Positions 24,144 to 35,336 of a stretch of 64,000 nt of DNA are shown in pieces. Where the stretch lies: NCBI GenBank assembly GCA_014706295.1, contig JACSVZ010000007.1, forward strand, positions 43,104,975 through 43,168,974. Reading direction: 5' to 3'. The notes beneath the pieces are model-generated. The model was not told the DNA's origin. It saw nothing but the letters and a program-made list of their open reading frames with translations, and did not search any database. A program made the translations under genes and the position numbers. The stretch's first letter is position 1; every line of letters begins with the position of its first letter. This DNA comes from Lycocorax pyrrhopterus obiensis (taxonomy: Eukaryota; Chordata; Aves; Passeriformes; Paradisaeidae).

Positions 24144-27100
24144 AATTAAGCAAATCATAGCTTGGAACGTGCTTGGGAATAATTTTTGATGCTGAGATGA
24201 TGTGCAGAAAGGGAAAAAAAGGCTGGTCTGATAGGGAGATCCACCTTCACATTTTTCCTCCCATTGATAAGTGGCAGGGTTATAATGCTATACTGACTTT
24301 TATTTAAGAATATTTCACTTTTTTTTCTTCCTGGCCTGGTCACTGGTGATGAGGATATTCAGGTCACTGGTCACTAAGATAAATATTTCCTGCCTCCTCT
24401 CATTTAAGGAAGTGTAATGGTCCCTCTCACCTATCTTTTCCTAAGATAAATCCTGAAGGGTGTCAGAGCCACATTTGCCCATCCAAAATGAAGTTTTTTT
24501 GTCATTTCTACAAACAAATAGTGCAAGTAGGAGAGAGGCACAGAGCCTCAATATAACCTACGGTAAATATGCACAGGACTTTATCTGGTTTTCCCATAGG
24601 AAATAACTCAGAGTGAGCTTAGAAACAGTTTTTTGTCCTATTCTTGCCTTAAAGTACTCTTCCATAGCCACATATGGCTGCTCATCCAAAGGAAAAACCA
24701 TTTTGTTCTCACATAGCAAAGGTGACTTTCTTTCTTGATTCAAGGATAAAACAGCCTGGAGCCTTAGCAGCATTAAATAAATATTACTATTTTCAGACAA
24801 AAAGATACAAGTGGTAAGAAACACAGGCCTAAATTGCAGATGTATGTTTGCTGCTAAAGATACCTCCATTTGAACAATGGATCCCTTGTGTTAGCTAACT
24901 GCAGTCAAGCTGTTTAACCTTTTGGAAGGAGACTGTCTTTGGCCTGTTTTCCAGGTGATATGCTCTGGAAAAGCCTTCCATCTGAACACTGAGGAAGGAG
25001 CTTCTGGTTTACATTACACAATTAATGAAAAGAAAGTAACTGCAGAAGGTCTTCCCAGCTAATCCTGCTCCCCATGCAGTAACAGACTCTATTTTCCCTT
25101 CCCTACTATCAACCATATTCCTCATCCAACTGCTGAACTGGCAGGTGACTGGATTTACAGCTGTTCAGGCATACTCATCTCCAAAACCTATCTCAGAAAT
25201 AAATACTGATAACAGGGCTGAGTGCCCCAGATGATGATTACTGGAAGTCTTATTGTCCTGGTACAGTGCAGGAGGAATCCCAAGGAGTTTTTTGAATTAT
25301 TCCTGAATTAACCGGATGCTGCTGTTTCGAGCACAAAGACCAGACTACACCTGCACCCTCACCACCAGGAAAAATCTCCTCTGCTTTGGATTTGTACTGT
25401 TGTACTAATTTAGAGGAACATAAGTGTTTTCTTCCTTTTTAAAAACTGATTTAAGAGAGAGAGAGAACAACTTCATGTATTAATGGCTGGAAAATTTTTG
25501 GATTGCTTTGGGCAAGGCTCAAAATTAAGGCAATGAACAAGAAACCTATGCATGTTCTTTGATGGTAGTGTGGATGGTATTGTGGTGCTGGTGTAGCTCT
25601 TAGATGCCCTGCAGGATCCCCACTGACCCAGCTGGATGAAACCTGGATGGGGAGCTGGTTCCTTTGGAGTGCACTTGGGCATTTCTGTCTGGCACCCAAC
25701 TAAGACCCATAAAAAATTATCTTAGCCTTGCTAACCCATTGCAGAGTTTGTGCTCACAGTCTGGAGATGTAATAGTGCCATGTACTTGTCAGGGCAGCCC
25801 TCTCAGTGGCCTTGACTCTCATCCTTTGAAACAGGAATCTTGCAGCCAGGATAAGGACTACACTGGTTTTCATCTTGAAACATTTCCCCCTTCACCTGGA
25901 GCACCGTTTCAGCCTGAGGGCAAGCCCTAGGACTTATAGTTATTTTGGTATCACTGAAAAAACCAAAAACCCCAAAACACAACTCTGCAGACGCCAATAA
26001 CAAAGGAGTAATTTTAGTCTCTTACTTTGGTGAATGCTGCTGAGGACCAGCCATATTTCCCTTTCTTGCATACTCTTTAGTCCATAAGAAATTCCCGTGT
26101 TGTTCCAGCTGTACCAACTCTCTTGACCTCGCTTGCGGTGAGACTTGGGTGTCTCTCTTGCTGTCACTCTCCATCAGGTCAGAGAGGGAAGTTCCCTTGC
26201 ATGTGCTTCAGAGCTCCCTTTACCTCACCCAACTCCTATAAGGGATATAGCCACCACTGTATGGTGATCGTAGCAGTTGCTCCAGGGCTGTTTGCTCCCA
26301 CTTTTCTGTTGCGGTTGACGACACATGACAAACCTAATCGCACAAAACCAAACCCAGATTTTCTCAGGAGAAGTTCTGCTTGAAAACAGACTCTCTCTGG
26401 CTATGTTACTCCTGATTGGTGTGTCCCTGCTCATTACAACTCTTTATTATTTATAGACTCTTGTTCTTTCCCCTCCTTCATTTTTTAAGAACTGCGTTTA
26501 GTGTCAGCTGCTGAAATAATTTTTCTACATCTGTCTGAGCAAACATAAAATTGGTCCCGTTAAGAAGCAAACTGCATTATATTTCTCTATATTTCCATTC
26601 TATGTAATCTCCCTTGCTGGGCCATATCTCTGTAATAAATACAACAATTCCTGGTGATTAAAGCTTTAGTTGTCCAGACAACGTGTCTACTAGCATGGTG
26701 CTATTATTCATGGCCTTGATTTCCTGAGAGAAGGCCAGCATGGCCCAAGATATGTAATAGCACTGATATGATAGCTCTCGCCCGTGTTAGACACCACAGC
26801 AATGGATGTTCACAAAGCTGCAAGTAGGCATTAACGAGTGAAAGAGCCTCTTATGGATCATACTCTGAGATATGCTGAGCATTAGTGTGTTAAAAAAGAG
26901 AAGCAATGCTCAGAAGCCCTCTAGTTCAGGCTCTCCTACTGCGACTTGCTTTCTTTGTGCAGACTCCTCAGTTGCCATTTATTATTAGATTCCACAAGCA
27001 TAACTCTATTTTTCGTTCCATGTACCTCTCTTTGTCCCTCCCTTGCCTGTGACCTCTGAATGAAGCAGGGCCCGCAAAGGTTCCCAGATCTGCCACTTCA

Positions 27101-27829
27101 CTGTCCATTTCATCTTCTCCCTGAGCGTTACAAGCACCTCATTCAGTCTTAGCGTTCAGACAGCAAGATGAGATCGGGCTCTGAGGAACTGGCAGGCCTG
27201 GGGACCTTTGAAAGAAATCCCCGTTCTCCCTGCCAAGCCCAAAAAAGAGTATTCCCAACCTCCAGAACTAGCTGAAATCTGGGCTGGGCGTTCGTGCGGT
27301 TAGCTGTTTGCAAGTGGCCATTTTATGATAGGACACAACAGGGCAGTATATTAACCCTTTCCTCACCTGAGCGGACAGTGTCAAATGTGTCTGTGCACAT
27401 ATTAAAAAGTGTTCTGGGCTGGCTTTGGGGGAATGAAAAAAGGGTCTGTCTTTGGGAGAGCTGGAAAGGGTTAAATATTGCACCAACAAATCTCATAGGC
27501 TGATTTTACAGGTATTCTGTGTTGACAGATGGTGTATTTTTTGCAATAACAATACTAATTAATTTAAAAGAAACCTAGTGTAAAGGTTCACTTTGAGCTT
27601 CAAACTTCTTAGGGAAATTGCTAAAGGTCTCTAAAAAGCAAAATGACACTTGAGTATGACTTGTGTCTTGAGGGAGATTTTTATGCCTTAATTATAAATT
27701 TTTTAATTGTAATTCACATCAGTTCATGGTCTGGAGTGGAAGATAGTCTTAGATTTGTAGGTTTCTATAAAAAGGAAAGAATTTTCTGTGTCAACATGTG
27801 GATATGTATGTATATTGGTATATTTCTCT

Positions 27830-27875
27830 CTACATATGTGTATATATATATGTGTGTATATATATATATTTATGT
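27830..27875. repeat. Alternating TA/TG simple repeat
   Basis: Imperfect TA and TG dinucleotides end about 195 nt upstream of the SS3 microexon. They are self-complementary as RNA (A-U and G-U pairs). Confidence 0.9.
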
Positions 27876-28020
27876 AATAGATATTTACATAGAATATACT
27901 GTACATATACACCCACTCCTGAACTTGTACAGACTGTATATAAGTATAAAATGGCCACATCTCTTTGCGTGTGTCTGTCCCCGGAAGGGTGGACTGATTG
28001 TTTTTGGATGTCTGCAGCTG

Positions 28021-28069
28021 TTACCTTGAAGGATGCAATTTCATCTTTCATTTATTTTTCCCCATCTAG
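28021..28069 (+). promoter_or_regulatory. NRXN3: 3' splice site of the SS3 microexon
   Basis: A long pyrimidine-rich stretch (TTTCATCTTTCATTTATTTT, then TCCCCATCTAG) ends at AG 28068-28069. A TGC trinucleotide lies about 36 nt upstream of the exon, the kind of element used by SRRM4 for neural microexons. That last point is inference from one trinucleotide. Confidence 0.9.
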
Positions 28070-28096
28070 ACTGTATCAGGATAAACTGTAACGCCA
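28070..28096 (+). CDS. NRXN3: NRXN3 splice-site-3 (SS3) cassette microexon, 27 nt
   Basis: This 27-nt alternative exon adds nine residues to the LNS4 domain of alpha-neurexin-3. With the G that ends the previous exon it reads Asp-Cys-Ile-Arg-Ile-Asn-Cys-Asn-Ala, plus the first base of a split codon. From memory, mammalian neurexin-1 and -3 carry DCIRINCNS followed by SKGPET at this position, and the skipped form reads VNLGKGPET. The same phase logic holds here: skipping leaves G|GC (Gly), inclusion gives Asp then A|GC (Ser). The acceptor is pyrimidine-rich CCCCATCTAG and the donor A|GTAAGT is a perfect +1 to +6 match. The insert brings two cysteines (Cys-x4-Cys), which might form a local disulfide. 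Ala replaces the Ser I recall in mammals. The downstream partner exon is not in the window. It is far too short for ORF calling and was found by searching for the expected residues. Confidence 0.95.
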
Positions 28097-28102
28097 GTAA
28101 GT
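28097..28102 (+). promoter_or_regulatory. NRXN3: 5' splice site of the SS3 microexon
   Basis: The donor is GCCA|GTAAGT. It is a full match at +1 to +6, with only the -1 A departing from consensus, and is clearly stronger than the donor of the upstream LNS4 exon. Confidence 0.92.
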
Positions 28103-28174
28103 TTTCCCTCAAGTTTCATTTTGTTCTCTTTCTATATATATTAAAATAACTTTATTTTCTTTGCTGTTTTATAA

Positions 28175-28214
28175 GCTGTTTTTCTTTTCTTTTTTCTTTT
28201 TTTTTCTTTTCTTT
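28175..28214 (+). promoter_or_regulatory. CU-rich intronic tract downstream of the microexon
   Basis: A 40-nt run made almost only of T and C, with repeated TCTTTT and TTTCTT units, starts 79 nt after the microexon. Such tracts are typical binding sites for PTB-family splicing repressors. Binding here is inferred, not shown. Confidence 0.4.
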
Positions 28215-28625
28215 AAAAAAAATCTTCTGAAATTCAAGGGTTGGGTGGGATATGAAGCTGGAGAGGGAGGAGGGAAGATTTTAAGGTGGTTGTATGTGGC
28301 AAATTTTGTATTAGGTTTCTCCAAGGAGGAGATGAACTGTTATTTCATAGCTTTGCAGAAGAGCACCTGAGGAAGCTGATGAGCTGATATTATATTTCAC
28401 TGGTAACCTGTTGGCTTTATGAAAACTTTTAAAGAACCACATAAGAATAACAACAGGTACTGTATGCACTTCTCCACTACAAAATGGCATGCATATTTAA
28501 AACCAAAAAAAACCAAGCTTCAAACTCTCACTTTACTACAGAATGGTGACAACTTAACATGACATTTATTCAAAGTAATTTTTATTTGGGTATAGAATGA
28601 AGAAAAATTAGATCTTACATTTAGA

Positions 28626-28669
28626 GTATATTATATATACTTCATATATATATATATGTATATATATGG
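28626..28669. repeat. TA-rich alternating simple repeat
   Basis: An AT-alternating tract interrupted by single G or C bases, about 530 nt downstream of the SS3 microexon. It could pair with the similar tract at 27830-27875. Confidence 0.9.
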
Positions 28670-28918
28670 CATTTGCCACTCTTAGGTTTCTATAAGAAAT
28701 TCCATCTGAATCTCTGGGTCACTGTAGATTCCTTTCAGTATGTAGAAGTAGGGAGGAAGGATTATAAAATTTCTGTGAAAAATAATAGTGAAAGATCATA
28801 TCCATTTCTAGACTGACTGAGCAAGCCAAATCTTTTCTGTTCTACTTCAAAGAGCTGATCAAAGTTGATGTAGGCCTCAAAGTAAAAACCACTCCCCAAA
28901 CAATGGAGTTGTTTAGCT

Positions 28919-28950
28919 CTCAAAGTGTGCCTCAAAGTGTGCTTTGAGGC
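28919..28950. repeat. 12-bp tandem duplication with overlapping 9-bp hairpin
   Basis: CTCAAAGTGTGC occurs twice head to tail (28919-28930, 28931-28942). GCCTCAAAG (28929-28937) and CTTTGAGGC (28942-28950) form a perfect stem around the loop TGTG. A further copy of GCCTCAAAG lies at 28874-28882. Confidence 0.85.
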
Positions 28951-29172
28951 TTATCTGAAGTTGTAACCAGGTTCCTGAACTGGGAGATCCTCTGTATTAG
29001 AGTTTATGTGTAAGTATTTATGAAGGGCCAATGCCAGCTGATTGAGACCCTACTTTGCACGAAACTGTGAGCAATTAATTTTTTGGACTTGAGAAGTGGT
29101 CCCTGTGAACCTGTAGCTGGGGGCAAGCCCTAATATGCCATAGAAGCTTGTTCATGATAATTTGCTTGATTT

Positions 29173-29305
29173 CAATTCTTAAATTGTATCTCAACCCACA
29201 TGTTTTACCTTTTTCCAATTTTCCTCCTCATCCCACTGACGGGAGGAGGGGTGTAAGCAAGCAGCTGCACAGTGCTTAGTTTTTGTATGGGATTAAACTG
29301 CTGCA
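29173..29305 (+). mobile_element. 3' fragment of an endogenous retrovirus LTR
   Basis: The text TATCTCAACCCACATG, CATCCCACTGACGGGAGGAG, AAGCAAGCAGCTGCAC and GGGATTAAACTGCTGCA aligns by eye with the last 130 bases of the fuller LTR at 59831-60419 (same order: TCAACCCA, CATCC, AGTGAGCAAGCAGC, GGGATTAAACCACAACA). It is 5'-truncated and ends at CA. Probably ERVL class. Confidence 0.8.
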
Positions 29306-29779
29306 AGTGGGATCAGTCAGTGTATGACTCAAATCTTGACAGGTCTTGTTGAATTCCTTTTGCTCTTCAAAGTTTTCACACTAAATTTCAAGATAGAATG
29401 TGCAATAGGAAAAAGTGTCTTGAATCTGGTAGCTGAGGTTGCCAGAATTTACATGGCAGTGGTGAGGACATTTATGAAGCAAAAGATCCTATTTTTATTT
29501 AATCCTATTTATGCTCTTGCTGCTTAGCCACCTGTGACTCTATCAAAACGCTTGCCCCATAGTTGTTCTTGATGTGTGTAATCTGAGGATCCGTGTCATT
29601 TTCTCTGGTACTGGACCACAATCTGATGTAGTCAGCATGCCCAACTCCTGATGACAGCTGGCTGTTAAAGGCTTAGCTATGGAAGACTATCTTCAGGTGG
29701 GAAGTCAGCTTTAGTAGCAAGAAGCAATTGTCTGGTTTTTATGCAAATAAAAAGCTAGCGCTAATTGGAAGAAGCATTC

Positions 29780-29794
29780 AAAAAAAAAAAAAAA
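29780..29794 (+). repeat. Poly(A) run (A15)
   Basis: Fifteen A bases followed by a purine-rich stretch (GGAAAAAAGAGAGG). No flanking element that would make it a retroposon tail was recognised. Confidence 0.9.
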
Positions 29795-30955
29795 GGAAAA
29801 AAGAGAGGAAAAAGAGAATCCTATAATGAGAGCAGTGGGCAGACAGTTTGAATTAAATGTTTTTGTTAGTTTCCCCATAAGCATCAAAACATCTTGAATC
29901 ATTTTGCTACCATGCATTTTTAATAGTTGAGCCTGTTGCATTTTTAAATACAGTCTTCCCCTGAAGGTTTACATTTATTTCTTTATTTAAAATACATTGT
30001 ATCTTCCTAATTTACTTTTTATGATGCTTTACTGAAGATGAGCTTGCCTACTCTTTGTCCCTCCAACACCTTGGTTTTTTTGCTGCTTGTTGCAATAACT
30101 CAGGTCAGCTGTTCTGTTTTCTACAAGGGAACCTGCAGGGGATTGGTGAAAATTATACCCTTGAATGAATAAAATATGGTTAGGCAGAAGCAGACCAAAT
30201 ATCACTGTAAGCATTCCTGCAGGCACACTGACATTTACTTGTGCAGAGGGAGTTATCCAAATACAGACAGGTCTGCCAGGGTCTGCCGAAATGAGCAGAA
30301 CTGTTTTAAAGTAACTTGAGAAATGGCATTCCCAGCAGTTAAGAGTTCAGGTCAAGCAGTTGCCACTGGTAACTGAATACAAGGGACCCAGTCCATGGTT
30401 CTAAAGGTAAACAGAGCTGTACTTTTGGGGTTTTGTGGAACACGTAGCTTAAGAGCCCACTACTTCAAGCGCTGAAGCTCATGCTGTTTGAGAGGAGTCT
30501 TGCATATTGTCCCAGGTAAGCATCTACACTTGCTCTTAATTTTCATTGAAAATATTGAGGGCTTTTCTGTCGTATATCTTTGGGCTATTATGTATCTGAT
30601 GCAAAATATTGTTTTCCATCATTTCATCTCACCTTCTCTCTGTGTTTCATCACTGTTGTATTTCACGGTTTTTTACTCTCTCTGTACTTATTGTAATACT
30701 CATCTCATCCTTTCACTCTTGAAGATGCCTAAACTGATCTTTTCTGTTTCTGCACATTTAGAAGGACCCAACAGTGCTTTTGCTCACACATATGTAGCTG
30801 TATAGTAACTCTCTTTTCCTGTGAGTGTGAAATCAGCACAACTAAAAGCAGGACCAGGATCTCCAAATAGACTGTGTGAAGGTGCATTGAACGATTCCGC
30901 AACAATAATGCAGACGTGGTGGATAGCACAATTTTGTTGGTTGGATTCATGGGGA

Positions 30956-30984
30956 AAATAGGTATAGTCTAAATAGGTATAGTC
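30956..30984. repeat. 14-bp tandem duplication
   Basis: AAATAGGTATAGTC occurs at 30956-30969 and 30971-30984, period 15. Confidence 0.9.
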
Positions 30985-33322
30985 CGAATATAAGTCTCTT
31001 GGATTTTTGCCTACATGTATTTTATTTTTTTAAGTAGGATTTCCTAAGAAAGTGGTCCCTCTCCTGTAAACTGTTTATGTGTTGTTCACTTTGAAGAAAG
31101 CTAAAGTTGTGATAGTTTTATAGTTTGTACCACATCTGGTGCTCTGTTTTTTCTTCATCTTTTCAAAGGTATCTAGTCCTTAATTTCATTATTCCATATG
31201 CAGTGACCCCACTTCATATCAGATTAGATGTGGCTAGTTTTCAGCATTCTACCCAGTATTAAGTGTGGAGGACAGAGCTGTGTGTGCTACAGATTTAGAT
31301 TTTGGAGGTGTTTTCACTCTGTATTCTTTTTAGGCTACTACTCTTGGTCTAGTTCTCTCTCCTCACAAACCTTTTTAAGTGGGGTGTCAATATTTACTCA
31401 CGTACTTTGACACTACATCTATGAGAGATCTGCCAAAAGTAGCTCCTTGGGACAGTGAACACTTCTGTATTATTGCCTGTTATTTCATAATAAGGCCTTT
31501 TCTTCTCACTAAAGCATGCCAGACAAGCCATCATCTATTTTCATGTCACTTTTGATGCCTCAGAACTTCCATATCGTCTTCTCTTACCTGTTGCTAAAAG
31601 CATAAATGGAAGAGGATAAAAAATCAGTCTAATCACAGTTGATCCTGTCTCTCTGTGAGGTCTCACATTTAACATGTTGTTTGAAATCCAATTAATTTTT
31701 GACAATAAAGACAGCTAGAATATGAATTTGGTTCTCCTGACTCAGTTACCGTGCTTACTGTGTTTAGTGCCTTATTCAGTGCATTTTATTAAGTGCCACT
31801 GTAATAACATAAAATATGAATCTATGATGTGTAACTTTCTGGGAGAGGTTTAAATTTTTCTTTTATCATCATAAGTAAATAGGAAGCTGTGCTAACTCTA
31901 ATCAAAATATTGTAAAACCAAGTGCACTTATCCAATTCCTAGTGACATTGCTGTCATTTTAATAAAATCTTAATAGTACTCTAACAAGAAAACATTATTT
32001 TGAAAGTGAAGCAGTATGATTAAACATACACATCGTATTTGTGACTGTAGTATCTCCTAGCTCCATTTAAACATAATCAGGAAGAAATGAATGCTTATGC
32101 AGCCTGAAAAGTGTCAAGTCATTAGTATGTCATACTGTAGTGGTGAAAGCAAAGCTGGTGTCTGTCTGTAGCACCTGCACAGCCCAGCTGAGAATGATCT
32201 CACCTTTGAGCAATCTCACACTCGGGATGCTGGTCTGGCCTCGTGCTGCTGCTGCACCACAGTGCAGGAGAAAGGAAGGGAGCAAGCCTGCCTTTGGAAG
32301 ACTTTTCCTTCTGTCAGGGGATCAAATATCCTCCCAGATATTTTGTCAGATGGCAAGAATTCTGTTAAAGGAGAACCTGCCCTGCAGGAGCCAACAGCCC
32401 AAGAGAGGTGAGGCTAATGATGCTGCTTGTTGCCTGGTTCTATTTGTAGCAGGCTGAAGACGTGTTTTTGGCAGGACCATTGCTAGAGATCACATGCTTG
32501 CTCACAGACCCACACTCTTTCCAGTCTCTGGCAGCATGAACATCTGGGCCTGCTGATCCCACGGTCCAACTCCGGTTGCAGCACTCACGGCCCCATACAT
32601 CCTCATACACAGAGAATAAAGGGCCCTCACCCAGGAAAGACATAGAAAGGAATTTGATAAGAAGACAGGACAGGCTGCACTGATCAGATAAATATACTGA
32701 TCAGCAACTATTTAAATGTCCAGCCCTTTTTATCCCCTTACACCTATATTTATTTTCCCACTCTTGCTCTTCCCAAAATCACCTAAACTTCTCCCTTTTT
32801 GTGCCTTTGGTTTCTCCCCTAACCATCCCATAGTGAGTCTGTCTGACCCCAAACTGCTTTTCCCCGACATCACGTATGTCCACCCCATGTGGCAATCCCC
32901 TTGATCCAAAAGGTGATATCAAGAGCTGGTCCAGCTATCATACAGTGATGAGTATCATGCTGGGACACTGGCTGTCCTGAGACAGTCCTGGGAGAGACCT
33001 CAACGAGGTTTTCATTGCTCGGGAGTCCATGATTTGTGCTCCCACCTGCCACTGTGCCCTATGCTCCTCTGGGCTTGTGCATATGGGCCTCTGGTGGGCT
33101 GATGGCCCTGGAAATAACCCAGGAAGATATTATTTGTGCTCCCCCTCCTGTTGTTGTCTCTCTGAGCTCCTTTGTGGATGTGCAGATGAGCTTTATTTCA
33201 TAACACAACAAATTCCTCTTCCCTGTGGCAGCTACTACAAAGTGAGGTCTTTTGTCTCAGACTTTCTTCACTTTTTCAGCCCATTCCAAGTCTCTAGTGG
33301 GAAAAATACCCTCTTGACTTAA

Positions 33323-33786
33323 TGTTGTAGTTTAGGAATGGTATTCTCCGATTGACTACTCCCACTAAAAAGAAAACCATGAGCTGCTCCCCACCCTCCC
33401 GTTCAGTGGGAGACAAAAGACAGAGATCACAGTTGAGATAAGAACCATTTATTGGAAACAGCAATGAGATAAGAAAATGAACAGCAACAATACTAATAAC
33501 AAAAAATGTACAAAGAAAGGGTGATTTACATGCAAAATGCCCACCAGCCTTGGACAATGAAAAACAATGGCAGACAGACCCTCTACCCACCACGCTTTCC
33601 CCATGACTGGAAAGGAACACTTTTTTCCCCAAAAAAAGAGAAAGAGAGTCCCTTTCCCTGCCCTGGAAATGACATGAGATGGTATTTAATAAAATTAGGG
33701 CCCTGGCCATGCCCACACAGCTCCAGGCTCCACACCCGCATGGCTACTGCAAAAAATTGACCCTGTCCTTAACCAAAACTAGGACA
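33323..33786 (-). mobile_element. Solo LTR of an endogenous retrovirus, antisense
   Basis: On the minus strand the element runs from TGTCCTAGTTTTGGTTAAGG to CCTAAACTACAACA, 464 bp, with the TG...CA ends typical of LTRs. An AATAAA signal on the minus strand lies at 33448-33453, followed by TCTCAACTGTGATC and a CCCACTGAACGGGAGGGTGG block that parallels the U5 end of the other LTRs in this window. No internal retroviral genes flank it, so it is a solo LTR. I see no clear target-site duplication. A 140-codon open frame on the minus strand inside it is not a gene. Confidence 0.8.
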
Positions 33787-35302
33787 CGCTTTCAACTCAG
33801 AGGTTGTTTGGTACCCCTACAAAGTGAAGTAGTGCTTCTGAGATTGTTCTACCAAGATAGCAGCAGAGTCCATGGAATTATCAGTTGCAGTGGAGCGGAT
33901 AAGTCCCTTTGGGGCTGGGTTCCACATGGACATCGTCCACCTGGGTGAGAGAGAAAAGGTAAAGCACATATGAGAAACTGCTCTGCTTCACTGATGTCTA
34001 GACATTGTGTCTTCTGTAGTGTAATTAGTTGCCAGAACATTCACTCTTTTTTTTATTCAGAGAACATTGGCACAAAGCTGAAAACTCATGCCTTAGGGTC
34101 TAGGAGGAAGCGAGTATTTTATATGTTATTAATTTTGTTTGAGAACAAGCCAGAGAGAGCATCTCTAATGAGGCTTTAAATAGTTTAAAAGAAAAATACA
34201 AAAAGTAATCAGCACAAACACTGCTTGCTATATTGAGTGCCACCTGTTCTGTAAATTTAAGGCCAAATCAGTGAGCCTTAAGGATCAGTGAATGTTGGAT
34301 AAGGAGTGCCTGGTAAAGCGGTACTAGTGATTGCCATTATTGGGTGCAGAACATTGGGTTTAATGAGCACAGGCTTTTCACTGTGGCTTTAATCCTCCTT
34401 ATCCAGACAGTGCCATGAAGATTAAGGTTTTGCTGTGGCATAATTGGTTTCAGCAATCCTAAACTGCATTTTGCGATGTCACAAGGTCCCCGAATCCCAG
34501 AATATTTAATGTAGGCTACAAATGCAAGTCTGTGTTTGCTAGAGTTCAGCTAGGCCCAGCTGTTAGTTGACAGCAGTTAGCCTTCATCTTCCAGCTAATA
34601 CTGTCCCATCCTTTGAAAGTCTCTATTCTGAGTCTTCAGTTCCAGTACTCAGGGAGGGACTTTAACAGGTCATCAGTACTGAGAGATGGCAATGATGAAA
34701 GCAGAGCTTGGCAGAAAGTGCTCTGCATTATTTTTGCCTAAATTGCTATGGTGAGACCTAACGAGAAAGAAAACTAACCTTGGAAACTCAGCAGTCATCT
34801 GTCAGGAATCAATGATCCACTCTTGGATAAGCGCTCTTCTGGTTTACTGGCTATCATTCCTACCCCAGCAGCTTTTCTTGACTCCTTTTGACTTCTGAAA
34901 AGGTTGTCTTTGTGTGTGTTGTACATTTTTATATATATAATTTTCAATTCCTGTAGCCTCTCATCCCTTCCGTGGGATTATAACTAAAAAAGAGAACTGC
35001 TTTGAAGGTCAAAACAAACCATATCAATCATTCTGTCAGTCACTAAGGTATATACCCATTATTTAATGTTAGAAATGCTAATTAAGTATTGTGATACTGG
35101 ATGCTATAAAAAAGATTATGAAATATGAAAAGTTTGAGGTAGGGTTTCTTTTTTAGTTTTGTTTTTTAGAGGAGAAAGATACTGTTGGTGAAGCTTGGAG
35201 TAACCTGGGAAGAAGTCTTGTGGTGCTAGGTTTTGTTTAATGATACATTGAATTAACTAATTGTAGTCAGCAACATTTCTCTCTTTTATTAAACATACAT
35301 TA

Positions 35303-35336
35303 TTTATTTAAATATTTAAATTTATTTAAATATTTA
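35303..35336. repeat. 16-bp AT-only direct repeat
   Basis: TTTATTTAAATATTTA occurs at 35303-35318 and 35321-35336 (18-bp period) in a 45-bp stretch that is A/T only apart from its flanks. Each copy also contains the palindromes AAATATTT and TTTAAA. Confidence 0.92.

Larger units (their letters stand above)
20432..28069 (+). other. NRXN3: Complete NRXN3 intron between LNS4 exon and SS3 microexon
   Basis: The intron is 7,638 nt, bounded by GTATCG and ATCTAG. It contains a nine-C run (21717-21725), a long pyrimidine tract followed by an acceptor-like AG (23597-23664), a short GC-rich stretch (about 23730-23900), a GA repeat (24127-24143) and an alternating TA/TG tract (27830-27875). I recognise no transposable element in it and no other coding exon. 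Confidence 0.88.

Noticed and set aside
28487..28491. GCATG (RBFOX core) 391 nt downstream of the SS3 microexon
   Set aside because: A single pentamer is expected by chance about once per kilobase; not enough to claim regulation.
33294..33716. 140-codon minus-strand open frame
   Set aside because: Falls inside the antisense solo LTR (33323-33786).
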